Positions 1 through 7,820 are shown, numbered from the stretch's first letter. The stretch: 34,141 bases of DNA from DATCIH01 sp036507955 (GCA_036507955.1 DATCIH010000069.1:1-34141); one strand, 5' to 3'. The notes: generated by a model from the sequence alone, not told the origin. Made by a program: numbers and translations.

Positions 1-157
1 CTTTATCTATTTCGTCATACTTTGTTGCTTGTGCATATCCCTTCTTTGATAGAACTGTTGTTATTGCTGCTGTAAGTGTGGTCTTGCCGTGATCTACATG
101 CCCTATTGTGCCAACATTTACATGAGGTTTGTTTCTTTCAAATTTTGCCTTTGCCAT
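1..157 (-). CDS. tuf: Elongation factor Tu, 5' end only (partial)
   Basis: EF-Tu is the GTPase that carries aminoacyl-tRNA to the ribosome. Only the first 52 codons are in the window; the gene runs off the left edge. The product begins MAKAKFERNKPHVNVGTIGH and contains the P-loop GHVDHGKTT, which is diagnostic for EF-Tu. The ATG at 157-155 is preceded by a strong GGAGG site seven bases upstream. It lies downstream of tRNA-Gly and tRNA-Thr on the same strand, the same tRNA-to-tuf order as the thrU-tyrU-glyT-thrT-tufB operon of E. coli. The 158-359 spacer shows no gene and no clear terminator, so cotranscription from the tRNA promoter at 614-642 is likely. Confidence 0.97.
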   Translation of the reverse strand, partial: MAKAKFERNKPHVNVGTIGHVDHGKTTLTAAITTVLSKKGYAQATKYDEIDK

Positions 158-359
158 TTATTATTCCTCCTTCGAACTTCTAATTTACTATTTTACAAAT
201 AACATTTTATAAATCGTCTAAATATTAGTCTCAAAATTAAAACTAAAGAATCTATAAAATCCGAAAACTTATCCAGGCGTTTATTATATATAAATCTATC
301 TCATATTTATTATTAACCTATTAGAAGTTATATAATGAGCCTTGTAATGGGACATTATA

Positions 360-435
360 TGGAGCTCATGACCAGGATCGAACTGGTTACCTCCACCTTA
401 CCGAGGTGACGCTCTGCCGATTGAGCTACATGAGC
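360..435 (-). tRNA. tRNA-Thr (anticodon GGT)
   Basis: The 76-nt cloverleaf folds with a perfect 7-bp acceptor stem (GCTCATG/CATGAGC), a GCTC/GAGC D stem, a TCACC/GGTGG anticodon stem, an ACCAG/CTGGT T stem with loop TTCGATC, and an encoded CCA. The seven-base anticodon loop reads TCGGTAA, giving anticodon GGT (threonine, ACC/ACU codons). Position 33, which is almost always U, is C here. The pairing leaves no alternative register, so this is read directly from the sequence. It sits nine bases after tRNA-Gly and before tuf. Confidence 0.95.
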
Positions 436-444
436 ATGCTTATT

Positions 445-519
445 TGGAGCGGGAAACGGGACTCGAACCCGCGACACCTAGCTTGGGAAGCTAGTGCTCT
501 ACCACTGAGCCATTCCCGC
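445..519 (-). tRNA. tRNA-Gly (anticodon CCC)
   Basis: The 75-nt gene has a GCGGGAA/TTCCCGC acceptor stem, a CTAGC/GCTAG anticodon stem with loop TTCCCAA (anticodon CCC), a CGGG-type T stem with loop TTCGAGT, and an encoded CCA. It decodes GGG, a rare glycine codon in AT-rich genomes. It is the first gene after the promoter at 614-642 and precedes tRNA-Thr and tuf. Confidence 0.95.
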
Positions 520-613
520 AAATTAAGCTAAAATATGCAACTTCTAATTAATGAGAATAAATTAAAATAAAGATAAATTTAAAAAATTGTGATTTTAACC
601 ACAACGCTTTTTA

Positions 614-642
614 ATTTTACTACCTGAACTATTATTTGTCAA
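614..642 (-). promoter_or_regulatory. Sigma-A type promoter for tRNA-Gly/tRNA-Thr/tuf
   Basis: On the minus strand TTGACA (642-637) is followed by a 17-bp spacer and TAAAAT (619-614). This places the transcription start near 607, about 90 bp ahead of tRNA-Gly. It lies between the sigH stop codon and the tRNAs, so the stable RNAs and tuf can be transcribed independently of sigH. Confidence 0.8.
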
Positions 643-692
643 TACATTGAAAATAATTTTTATGGTCGGTGTAAACCTTTAAATAATAAAAT

Positions 693-1340
693 TTAATAAG
701 ATTTACTCAAACATTTTTCAAGCTTCCTTTTTACCCTTTGAAGAGCGTTATCTATAGACTTAGCATGCCTATCTAGATCACAGGCAATTTCTTGATAGGA
801 CTTGCCATCAAGATATGACATCAAAACCTCTAGCTCTAAATCAGAAAGAACCTCCCCTATCTCACTCTCCATGTGAAGAAATTCTTCCTTTCCAATCAAC
901 AATTCCTCTGGATCAGTTATCTTCACACCAGATAAAACGTCTAAAAGTGTTCTATCTGAATCTTCATCATAAATAGGTTTGTTTAATGAGACATATGTAT
1001 TAAGTGGGATATGTTTTTGTCTTGTGGCAGTTTTTATTGCTGTAATAATTTGTCTTGTAACACATAACTCAGCAAAGGCTTTAAATGAAGATAGCTTGTC
1101 CTGCCTAAAATCTCTTATTGCCTTATATAAACCAATCATTCCTTCTTGGCAAATATCTTCTTTGTCAGCTCCAATCAAAAAATAAGATTTAGCTTTTGCT
1201 CTGACAAAATTCTTGTACTTATTAATAAGATATTCCTGAGCTCTTACGTCACCGTTTTTTGCAAACATTGCAACTTCTTCATCTAGTATATCTTCAAAGG
1301 ATAAACTTTCAATTTTAGTAGCATAAGCATCTGTATACAA
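693..1340 (-). CDS. sigH: RNA polymerase sigma factor SigH (sigma-70 family)
   Basis: The 215-residue product is a sigma-70 family factor of the SigH type, which in Bacillus and Clostridium directs early stationary-phase and sporulation transcription. Region 2 is visible at about residues 25-90 (EYLINKYKNFV, then DICQEGMIGLYKAIRDF, the core- and -10-binding helices). Region 4 with its helix-turn-helix is at about residues 165-210 (LSDLELEVLMSYLDGKSYQEIA). The start is TTG at 1340-1338, preceded by GGGGGGA five bases away. Length and position downstream of rlmB and yacP match the conserved clostridial locus. It has its own promoter at 1387-1416. The short plus-strand reading frame inside it is a shadow. 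Confidence 0.95.
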   Translation of the reverse strand: MYTDAYATKIESLSFEDILDEEVAMFAKNGDVRAQEYLINKYKNFVRAKAKSYFLIGADKEDICQEGMIGLYKAIRDFRQDKLSSFKAFAELCVTRQIITAIKTATRQKHIPLNTYVSLNKPIYDEDSDRTLLDVLSGVKITDPEELLIGKEEFLHMESEIGEVLSDLELEVLMSYLDGKSYQEIACDLDRHAKSIDNALQRVKRKLEKCLSKSY

Positions 1341-1386
1341 AACTATCCCCCCAAATTGTCAAGTTAAACATCTATGTCCATTATTG

Positions 1387-1416
1387 ATTATACCTTAATA
1401 AAACCACACCAGTCAA
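1387..1416 (-). promoter_or_regulatory. Sigma-A type promoter for sigH
   Basis: TTGACT (1416-1411), an 18-bp spacer and a perfect TATAAT (1392-1387) lie between the end of yacP and the TTG start of sigH. The predicted transcription start is near 1380. sigH could therefore be expressed apart from the upstream rlmB-yacP genes. Confidence 0.7.
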
Positions 1417-1422
1417 GATTTT

Positions 1423-1932
1423 TCAATGGCTTCTGCGAATTTTTTCAAGTTCTTCCAAAATTGATTTTTCAATAGCATCTCCTAATTGATTCCTTTTTTG
1501 AGAATATCTTTTTTCTTCTTTTTTCCTTATTTTGTCCTCGGAATTCTTAACTTCTATATAAAATTCATAAGCGGATATTCTTGCAGCTCCTCTTTGAAAT
1601 ACTACCTGTTGTTCTAAATTATCAGAAGTAACAACTGCAACATTTACTTTTCTTCCTATCTTGTTAACAGCTTTTTCTATATAATTATCAGCAGTTTCAC
1701 TAGTCTTTGTAAAAATCACAGATACATTAGAACGTTCTTCTCTACTTCCATTGTTTCCAGAGATAAGATGGCCATCATAAACTATTATTACTCTGTTCCC
1801 GGTAAAACCCGAATAATTTTGCATGATATCTACTAGCTTTTCTCTGGATGCTTCCATACTAACTTCCATAAGGAGTTTTAAATCCTGCCAACTATTAATC
1901 ACATTATATCCATCAACAAATATAATCTTCAC
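1423..1932 (-). CDS. rae1: Rae1/YacP-type NYN-domain ribosome-dependent mRNA endonuclease
   Basis: The 169-residue protein is a NYN (PIN-like) nuclease of the YacP family; Bacillus Rae1 enters the ribosomal A site and cleaves mRNA during translation. The acidic motif near the N-terminus (IIFVDGYNVINSW), the central VIIVYDGH, and VAVVTSDNLEQQ are the metal-site and fold signatures. The C-terminal 40 residues are charged and probably helical. Length equals the family norm of about 170. The start is GTG at 1932-1930, one base after the rlmB stop, so translational coupling with rlmB is likely. Function is inferred from the family; the motifs are seen. Confidence 0.9.
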   Translation of the reverse strand: MKIIFVDGYNVINSWQDLKLLMEVSMEASREKLVDIMQNYSGFTGNRVIIVYDGHLISGNNGSREERSNVSVIFTKTSETADNYIEKAVNKIGRKVNVAVVTSDNLEQQVVFQRGAARISAYEFYIEVKNSEDKIRKKEEKRYSQKRNQLGDAIEKSILEELEKIRRSH

Positions 1933-1933
1933 T

Positions 1934-2950
1934 TTATTTATCCGCGCTTTTCAGGTTTTGAAGTTTTTGTCTTAAAACTTCATACATTAAGATTCCTCCA
2001 GCAACAGAGGCGTTTAAAGAAGATATTTCACCAACCATTGGTATTTTTATAAGAACATCACACTTTTCCTTTGTAAGTTTTGATATTCCTCTACCCTCAT
2101 TGCCAATTACTAATGCACACCCTCCCTTGTAATCTACCTCAAAGCTGTAAGACTGACCTTCCATATCAGCTCCATATACCCAAATTCCTTTTTCCTTAAG
2201 CTTATCAATAACATTATTTATATTCGGTACTCTACTCACCTTTACATATTCCACAGCTCCAGCACAAGTCTTATATACTACTGAATTCACACCAACATTT
2301 CTTCTTTTAGGAATTATTATTCCATGAACACCACAAGCTTCGGCGCTCCTTATTATTGCTCCCAAATTATGAGGGTCTTCTATTCCATCTAGAATTACAA
2401 TAAAGGGATCTTCCTTTTTCTCCTGGGCATAAGCAAGAATATCTTCTACATCAAAATAGGTATATGGGGTTATAATAGCGATAACTCCCTGATGCGAACC
2501 AGTCTGAGACATTGAATCAAGCTTCTTTCTATCTACTTCTTTAACAATAGCACCTTTTTCTTTTGCCATAGCCAAAACAATAGAAATAGAGCCTTCTAAG
2601 TCTCCCTTTGCCACTAGTATTTGCTCAATGGTTCTATCACTTTTCAATAATTCTATTACTGCATTTCTTCCTTCTACTAAATCTTCTCTTAGTTCTTTTT
2701 CATTATTAATTTGAGCTTTGCTTTCAGGTTTAGGATCTGAATTTTCCCTTACTTTTTTGTTGTCTTTTACTTTATCATATTTTACTTTATCATATTTTAC
2801 TTTGTTGTCTTTTACTTTATCGTATTTTACATTATTATCTTTTGCTTTATCATATTTCTCTTTATTATCTTTTGCTTTATCAAATTTGACTTTATTCTCT
2901 TTCCCTCTATTGTCGTCTTTTTTATTTATATCTCGCTTTATATATGCCAT
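1934..2950 (-). CDS. rlmB: 23S rRNA (guanosine-2251) 2'-O-methyltransferase RlmB (SpoU family) with repetitive N-terminal tail
   Basis: This SpoU/TrmH-family enzyme methylates the ribose of a conserved guanosine in the peptidyl-transferase P loop of 23S rRNA, using S-adenosylmethionine in a trefoil-knot fold. The substrate-binding domain starts near residue 88 (EGRNAVIELL). The three SPOUT motifs follow: DGIEDPHNLGAIIRSAEA, VIGNEGRGIS, and IPMVGEISSLNASVAGGILMYE. At 338 residues it is about 90 longer than typical RlmB because of a lysine- and aspartate-rich N-terminal extension made of 10-residue repeats (residues 17-65). The ATG at 2950-2948 abuts the thyX stop (TAAATG) and has AGGAGG eight bases upstream. 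The tail is probably disordered and may add RNA affinity, which is inference. Confidence 0.95.
   Translation of the reverse strand: MAYIKRDINKKDDNRGKENKVKFDKAKDNKEKYDKAKDNNVKYDKVKDNKVKYDKVKYDKVKDNKKVRENSDPKPESKAQINNEKELREDLVEGRNAVIELLKSDRTIEQILVAKGDLEGSISIVLAMAKEKGAIVKEVDRKKLDSMSQTGSHQGVIAIITPYTYFDVEDILAYAQEKKEDPFIVILDGIEDPHNLGAIIRSAEACGVHGIIIPKRRNVGVNSVVYKTCAGAVEYVKVSRVPNINNVIDKLKEKGIWVYGADMEGQSYSFEVDYKGGCALVIGNEGRGISKLTKEKCDVLIKIPMVGEISSLNASVAGGILMYEVLRQKLQNLKSADK
2756..2902 (-). repeat. 30-bp tandem repeat inside rlmB coding a lysine-rich tail
   Basis: Residues 17-56 of RlmB are four imperfect copies of a 10-residue unit: KENKVKFDKA, KDNKEKYDKA, KDNNVKYDKV, KDNKVKYDKV. A half unit (KYDKV) and a final KDNK follow. 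At DNA level the unit is 30 bp with a 15-bp half-repeat, visible on the plus strand as alternating tttactttatc / atattt blocks. Repeats in multiples of three keep the frame, as expected for a coding minisatellite. Confidence 0.85.
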
Positions 2951-3688
2951 TTATTTTCCTCCTAAAAAGTTTTCTCTAACTTCTATCCCTTTTCCACAAC
3001 TCATTTTACCCTCTCTGCAAGCACCCTTCACACAACTTGGTCCTGATGTCTTAAATAGTGTAGGTGCAACTTCCTTTACCAGTTTTAACATTTCTTTTGC
3101 TAGGTTCCTTATCTCCCATTGTGCTCTATTACAGCATCTCACATTGAAAAAATTATTTAAGCTTCTTGCATTCATTGTTACCATTATTTTAGTCTCACAG
3201 GCATTAGGAAATACATATCTAGCATCCTCCGCAGCTTTTTTCTCTGAACTAAATTTTGTCATACTTTGTGAAAGATATTTATTGTTTAATGCAATATAAA
3301 GTTCACAGTATGCCTCTTGACATTTTTTCATAGCCTCAATAAATATTTTCTTGCTATCTTCAGATTCTTCAATTTCCGGAGGAATTATATATTCAAATTG
3401 CTGCAAAGCCACATATCTTTGACTTTGCTGGGAATAGGAGGCTATCCTATGTCTTACTAGCTGATGACTTAGGCTCCTAGATACCCCTTCAATTGCAAAG
3501 GTAAAAGAAACATGCTCTATAGGTGACTCATGCCCCACTGATAATAAATTACTTAAAAATTTATCAATATTTTTACTGTCTAAGTCTTCTAATATATCTT
3601 CTACACCTACAGGACTATAGCACAATTTAGCAGCAGCAGCAACTAGCATTTCTGGATCTTTTGTATATTGAATAAGTTTAACCTTCAT
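2951..3688 (-). CDS. thyX: Flavin-dependent thymidylate synthase ThyX
   Basis: ThyX makes dTMP from dUMP using FAD, NADPH and methylene-tetrahydrofolate. The 245-residue protein carries the ThyX signature RHRIASYSQQSQRY (family RHR-X7-S) near residue 80, and the later RSLNNFFNVRC segment that forms the dUMP and flavin pocket. Length fits the family. The ATG at 3688-3686 overlaps the 3' end of mrnC by 11 bases and is preceded by GGGAGGGG, so the two are translationally linked. The neighbours cysS-mrnC-thyX-rlmB form the usual clostridial order. Confidence 0.97.
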   Translation of the reverse strand: MKVKLIQYTKDPEMLVAAAAKLCYSPVGVEDILEDLDSKNIDKFLSNLLSVGHESPIEHVSFTFAIEGVSRSLSHQLVRHRIASYSQQSQRYVALQQFEYIIPPEIEESEDSKKIFIEAMKKCQEAYCELYIALNNKYLSQSMTKFSSEKKAAEDARYVFPNACETKIMVTMNARSLNNFFNVRCCNRAQWEIRNLAKEMLKLVKEVAPTLFKTSGPSCVKGACREGKMSCGKGIEVRENFLGGK

Positions 3689-4151
3689 GGTGTTTCCCCT
3701 CCCGCATAATATTATCTTTAGATTGCGATTCCATTACACTCAAATCAAGTGTTATAACTAAATCAAGAATATAGTTTAGCCTTTCCTTCTGAGATGTTAT
3801 ATATAAGAAGCCAAGTAACGCCTCAAAACCAGTTGCAGCCTTATACTCTAATAAATCTGCATTTTTAGGAATGGTTCCAGATTTAGTATTTCTACCTCTT
3901 TTAAATATAGTTAACTCTTCCTCATCAAATAAATATAATAATTTTTTTGAAATTATATATTGAGACTTTGATCTCACATAAGAAATAGCGTTTAGATTTA
4001 GTTTATTTACATTCATATTCCTATTGTTTACTACTAAATGAGTCCTAATATATAAGTCAAAAATTGAATCACCTATATAAGCTAACACTAATGGATTAAG
4101 CTGTCTAGCCTCGAATTTAGATAATTGTTCTATGTTATCAAAAAATTTCAA
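3678..4151 (-). CDS. mrnC: Mini-ribonuclease III (MrnC)
   Basis: This RNase III catalytic domain lacks a double-stranded-RNA-binding domain; in Bacillus it matures 23S rRNA ends. The 157-residue product has the signature LAYIGDSIFDLYIRT at about residues 23-37, with the metal-binding acidic residues, and the second catalytic block AATGFEALLGFLY near residue 105. The start is TTG at 4151-4149. AAGGGG lies about 12 bases upstream, a rather long spacing, so the start is less certain than the gene. It overlaps thyX by 11 bases. Confidence 0.93.
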   Translation of the reverse strand: MKFFDNIEQLSKFEARQLNPLVLAYIGDSIFDLYIRTHLVVNNRNMNVNKLNLNAISYVRSKSQYIISKKLLYLFDEEELTIFKRGRNTKSGTIPKNADLLEYKAATGFEALLGFLYITSQKERLNYILDLVITLDLSVMESQSKDNIMREGKHHEG

Positions 4152-4187
4152 TATAATAATTAGCCCCTTTCTTTAGATTATCAATTG

Positions 4188-5591
4188 TTAAAACTTTTTA
4201 ATAACCCATCTTACTCCCTGAGGTGTATCTTCTAATATAATTCCTCTTGCCTTTAGATCATTCCTTATTTTGTCTGAAAGAGCCCAGTTTTTATCTAATC
4301 TAGCCTGAGTACGCTGTTTTATTAACTCATTTACTTCCTCTTCAAGACTTACCTTTAAAGATTGTTGAAGTATACCAAGCGGTTCCCCCATTTCTCTTAT
4401 AAGGAATATACATGCCTCAATGAGCTTTTTAGAGGAATTCACCTTTATATTTGTGTTAGTATCCTTTACGAGGTCAAAAATTACAGATATAGCATCTGAC
4501 GTATTAAAATCATCATCCATTCTTTCTATATATTTTTCTTTAAATATATCCAATTTTTTAATATATGAAGTCTCCTCTTCCTTAAGGTCTTCCACTTCTG
4601 ACTCTTCCAATAAATTCACTAGATTGCTTAAGGCATTGTTAAGTCTTTCATAAGCAACTTTTGCAGAATCTAACAGCTCTAAACTAAAATTCAGCTGAGT
4701 CCTATAATGGGCAGAAAGCATAAATAGTCTTACCACATCTGCATCATATTTTTTTAATATCTCTCTTGCGGTAAAAAAATTGTTTAAGGATTTAGACATT
4801 TTCTGATTATTTACATTTATAAAGGAGGCATGAATCCAATAATTTGCAAAAGTTTTACCATTTCTTGCCTCGCTTTGTGCTATTTCATTTTCATGATGTG
4901 GGAAAATCAAATCCTCTCCTCCAGCATGTATGTCTATAGTCTCACCTAATAAATTATATGCCATAGAAGAACACTCGATATGCCAACCTGGACGACCTAA
5001 TCCCCAAGGACTTTCCCATGCAGGTTCTCCAGGTTTTTGGCTCTTCCAAAGAGCAAAATCCATTGGATCCTTTTTTCTTTCATCCACGCTTATTCTTGCA
5101 CCGGATTGAAGTTCATCTAAATCTTGACCAGAAAGTTTACCGTAATTATTAAACTTCTTAGTGTTAAAATATACATCCCCTTCAATCTGGTAAGCAAAGC
5201 CTTTTTCTACAAGTTTTGATACAAAATCAACTATTTCTATGATGAATTCTGTAGCCCTAGGATTAATTGTAGCTCTTTTTATATTTAAAGCATCTGCATC
5301 CTTATAATATTCTTCAATATATTTGTCCCCTAATTCCTTTACAGTGCACTTTTCGCTCTTTGCTTTATTGATCATCCTGTCATCTATATCTGTAAAGTTT
5401 TGAACAAACTTTACCTTATAGCCTCTATATTCCAAATATCTTCTTAATGAATCAAAAATAATAAAAGTTCTTCCATTGCCTATATGAAAATAGTTATATA
5501 CTGTAGGTCCGCAGACATACATCCTTACTTCTCCAGGATTAATTGTTATAAACTCTTCTTTTTTTCTCTTAAGGGTATTATAAAAAATCAT
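4188..5591 (-). CDS. cysS: Cysteinyl-tRNA synthetase
   Basis: This class I synthetase charges tRNA-Cys. The HIGH motif appears as FHIGN within VYNYFHIGNGRTF, and KMSKS as KMSKSLNNF. Zinc ligands are visible at CGPT, at the cysteine of HIECSSMA, and at HAGGEDLIFPHHENE. A DALR-type helical domain and a C-terminal tail (ARGIILEDTPQGVRW) complete a 467-residue protein of normal length. I place the start at ATG 5591-5589 because GGAGGC lies five bases upstream and the protein then begins MIFYNTLKRKKEEF as the family does. The longer frame back to 5633 would begin upstream of the predicted transcription start. Confidence 0.97.
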   Translation of the reverse strand: MIFYNTLKRKKEEFITINPGEVRMYVCGPTVYNYFHIGNGRTFIIFDSLRRYLEYRGYKVKFVQNFTDIDDRMINKAKSEKCTVKELGDKYIEEYYKDADALNIKRATINPRATEFIIEIVDFVSKLVEKGFAYQIEGDVYFNTKKFNNYGKLSGQDLDELQSGARISVDERKKDPMDFALWKSQKPGEPAWESPWGLGRPGWHIECSSMAYNLLGETIDIHAGGEDLIFPHHENEIAQSEARNGKTFANYWIHASFINVNNQKMSKSLNNFFTAREILKKYDADVVRLFMLSAHYRTQLNFSLELLDSAKVAYERLNNALSNLVNLLEESEVEDLKEEETSYIKKLDIFKEKYIERMDDDFNTSDAISVIFDLVKDTNTNIKVNSSKKLIEACIFLIREMGEPLGILQQSLKVSLEEEVNELIKQRTQARLDKNWALSDKIRNDLKARGIILEDTPQGVRWVIKKF

Positions 5592-5633
5592 TTTCTGCCT
5601 CCATAATCTTAATATTACTTTATATATTAACAT

Positions 5634-5662
5634 ATTATATACAATGTGTAGCTTGTTCTAAA
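5634..5662 (-). promoter_or_regulatory. Possible promoter for the cysS operon
   Basis: TTTAGA (5662-5657), a 17-bp spacer and a perfect TATAAT (5639-5634) give a start near 5627, about 36 bp before the chosen cysS start. The -35 box matches only four of six bases. The site overlaps the tail of the upstream terminator, a natural place for a new transcription unit. Confidence 0.45.
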
Positions 5663-5700
5663 ATAAAAAACATTATCAAATCCTATTTTAGATAATGTTT
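5661..5700 (-). terminator. Rho-independent terminator after ispD
   Basis: On the minus strand a 10-bp stem (AAACATTATC 5700-5691 paired with GATAATGTTT 5677-5668) with a 13-base loop is followed by a T-rich run (TTTTTTATTT). It ends the PIN-TRAM/ispD unit and separates it from cysS. Confidence 0.75.
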
Positions 5701-5730
5701 CTTATTATAAATTATATATATTGTATATGA

Positions 5731-6420
5731 TTACTTCAAGTTTATACTTTCTGCTATTTTTTCTATAAGAAGTAAATCTTCAGGTGTGGTAACCTTTATA
5801 TTGCTATAACTTCCTTCATATAAATAAACTCTGCCACCATATTTTTCTATAATCATTGTATCATCAGTTACTAAAATTCCTTCTTCTATGAGGTTTTCAT
5901 GGCCTTTAAATATCAAATCATACTTAAAGCTTTGTGGTGTTTGTACGGAAAACAATTTGTTACGGTCAAAGGTATCTATTGAGAAGCCCTCTGCATCCAC
6001 AGACTTTATTGTATCCTTAGGAGGCATTCCACAAGAAGCAGCTCCATAAAGCATTGCATACTTTATTCCCTCTTCAATCATTCTATCATTCACAAAAGGT
6101 CTTGCCCCATCATGTATAATTACAATACTACAATCCTTAATTTGTTTCAAGCCATTATATACTGAATTTTGTCTTTCTCCTCCACCTTCAACAATTGCTT
6201 TTATCTTTAAAAGATTATACTTATTAACTATTTCTTCTTGACAATAGTTAATTTCTCCCTTTGGAACTACTAAAACTATTCCGTCTATTTGTGGATTTTC
6301 AGAAAAAACCTTGATTGAATAATAAAGTAAAGGCTTACCTTTAATATTTAAATACTGTTTGTTTATATTGCTATTCATCCGTTTTCCACTGCCACCAGCA
6401 ACAATTACGGCATAAATCAA
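5731..6420 (-). CDS. ispD: 2-C-methyl-D-erythritol 4-phosphate cytidylyltransferase
   Basis: IspD couples CTP to methylerythritol phosphate in the non-mevalonate isoprenoid pathway. The 229-residue product starts MIYAVIVAGGSGKRM, the glycine-rich CTP-binding loop, with the lysine of NKQYL where the family usually has PKQ. It continues with VIIHDGARPFV, DTIKSV and VQTPQSFKYD, all standard IspD motifs. The start is TTG at 6420-6418, with AAGGAGAG about six bases upstream. It lies 16 bp after the PIN-TRAM gene, the same pairing as in many Firmicutes, and is followed by a terminator. Confidence 0.96.
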   Translation of the reverse strand: MIYAVIVAGGSGKRMNSNINKQYLNIKGKPLLYYSIKVFSENPQIDGIVLVVPKGEINYCQEEIVNKYNLLKIKAIVEGGGERQNSVYNGLKQIKDCSIVIIHDGARPFVNDRMIEEGIKYAMLYGAASCGMPPKDTIKSVDAEGFSIDTFDRNKLFSVQTPQSFKYDLIFKGHENLIEEGILVTDDTMIIEKYGGRVYLYEGSYSNIKVTTPEDLLLIEKIAESINLK

Positions 6421-6436
6421 ACTCTATCTCTCCTTA

Positions 6437-7546
6437 TTAACCAATTTTGTCTATTGCATCCTTCTGCTTTGCAAAAATCATCCTGCCTGCAGCAGTCTGG
6501 AGCACTGAGGTAACTATTACGCCCATGGCTTCTCCAATATGTCTTCTACCACCCTCCACAACTATCATAGTTCCATCATCTAAATAAGCTACTCCTTGAC
6601 CAGATTCCTTCCCATCCTTAATAATTTGAATGATCATTTCTTCACCAGGTAGTACTACTGGTTTAACTGAATTAGCTAATTCATTTATATTAAGAACAGA
6701 TACCCCTTGAAACTCAGCTACCTTATTTAAATTATAATCGTTTGTAACTACCTTACAATTTAATTGCTGAGCAAGTTTAAGAAGTTTTGAATCTACCTCT
6801 GCTATATTTGGAAAATCCTTTTCGCAGATGCTAATATCAACATTTAGTTCATTCTGTATCCTATTTAAAATATCCAGCCCTCTTCTCCCACGATTTCTCT
6901 TAAGACTATCTGACGAGTCAGCAATATGCCTTAATTCTTCTAGAACGAAGTTTGGAATAATTAGAGTACCTTCAACAAATCCCGTACGGCATATATCAAA
7001 TATTCTTCCATCTATAATCACAGAGGTATCTAAAATTTTAGAATCTCCTTTTCCGCTATTACCTTTCTTATCTTTTGGAAGACTTCCACCTTTTTTAATA
7101 TTGACTATGAAATTTAATATTTCTTCTCTTTTCTTAATTGCAATATCAGCACCTATACTAGCCATGATGATATCAATAATAACTGCAATCAAAGTAAGAA
7201 ATATGTTAATAGTTGAAAATAAACTTACCACTAGAGAAGTTATAACAAGCGCAATAAAAGCACCTAAGGTACCAAAAACTATCTCATTTACAGTCATTCT
7301 CTGTAGGCTCTTTTCTATATAGTTAATTAATTTAACTATTAAAGTATTAAGTACTGGCGTTAATAAAAATAAAATGAATCCAAATATAATGGTTGAAAAA
7401 GTAAGAAATAAAGCTTTGTAAGCAAAATTATTGCTAATTCCTAAAAAGTTTGTGAAATTGGCATTTCTGATTAATGCCACTCCAATTAAAAATCCGAGTA
7501 TAAGTCCAATGAAAATAAATAAGCCCTTTAGTCCTTTTTTAATCAA
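6437..7546 (-). CDS. Membrane-anchored PIN-TRAM domain protein (YacL family)
   Basis: This integral membrane protein has four N-terminal transmembrane helices, ending near residue 140. A PIN-type nuclease domain follows (ILDTSVIIDGRIFD near residue 175, DSKLLKLAQQ, and VVTNDYNLNKVA), then a C-terminal TRAM domain from about residue 310 (GQGVAYLDDGTMIVV). The acidic residues of the PIN site are present, so RNase activity is possible; the substrate is unknown. An ATG at 7555 has its AGGAG site directly adjacent with no spacing. The in-frame TTG three codons later (7546-7544) sits nine bases from AGGAG and is the better start. It is the first gene of a unit with ispD. Confidence 0.9.
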   Translation of the reverse strand: MIKKGLKGLFIFIGLILGFLIGVALIRNANFTNFLGISNNFAYKALFLTFSTIIFGFILFLLTPVLNTLIVKLINYIEKSLQRMTVNEIVFGTLGAFIALVITSLVVSLFSTINIFLTLIAVIIDIIMASIGADIAIKKREEILNFIVNIKKGGSLPKDKKGNSGKGDSKILDTSVIIDGRIFDICRTGFVEGTLIIPNFVLEELRHIADSSDSLKRNRGRRGLDILNRIQNELNVDISICEKDFPNIAEVDSKLLKLAQQLNCKVVTNDYNLNKVAEFQGVSVLNINELANSVKPVVLPGEEMIIQIIKDGKESGQGVAYLDDGTMIVVEGGRRHIGEAMGVIVTSVLQTAAGRMIFAKQKDAIDKIG

Positions 7547-7602
7547 ATTATTCATCTCCTTTTAATTATTGACATATTTTAGAAATAAATGTCTCTGTAC
7601 TA

Positions 7603-7631
7603 AATATATATTAACATACCAACTATTTCAA
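7603..7631 (-). promoter_or_regulatory. Probable promoter for PIN-TRAM/ispD
   Basis: TTGAAA (7631-7626), a 17-bp spacer and TATATT (7608-7603) lie about 60 bp upstream of the PIN-TRAM start. Apart from this site and the divergent promoter at 7791-7820, the intergenic stretch 7556-7876 shows nothing definite. A short GATAG/CTATC inverted repeat near 7691-7704 is not a convincing terminator. Confidence 0.5.
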
Positions 7632-7790
7632 CAAAGATTAACTCTTTTAATAATAATTTAATTTGTTATTACTTTAATGTCACGTTAATTGGATAGCCCC
7701 CTATCATTTTAGGTTTCTTTAAGCTATCATATGTTTACAAATATATTTGCCCTAAAACATATTATTAAATTGGGATTCTAAAGTTAAATA

Positions 7791-7820
7791 TTGACAATTG
7801 TAGCAAAGTCAACTTATAAT
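7791..7820 (+). promoter_or_regulatory. Consensus sigma-A promoter for the MazG-like gene
   Basis: A perfect TTGACA (7791-7796), an 18-bp spacer and a perfect TATAAT (7815-7820) place the start near 7827, about 50 bp ahead of the ATG at 7877. Both boxes match consensus fully, so the small gene is probably well expressed in growing cells. Confidence 0.8.

Noticed and set aside
2756..2902. CRISPR-like or mobile repeat
   Set aside because: Repeats are directly tandem, in frame with rlmB, and have no spacers or cas genes nearby.
2718..3299. 193-residue plus-strand frame rich in S, L, F and T across rlmB/thyX
   Set aside because: It is the reverse of the lysine-rich rlmB repeat and of thyX, with no ribosome site and no recognisable domain; the minus-strand genes explain the region.
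7691..7740. Riboswitch or terminator in the PIN-TRAM/MazG-like intergenic region
   Set aside because: Only a 5-bp inverted repeat is present, with no T run and no recognised aptamer motif.
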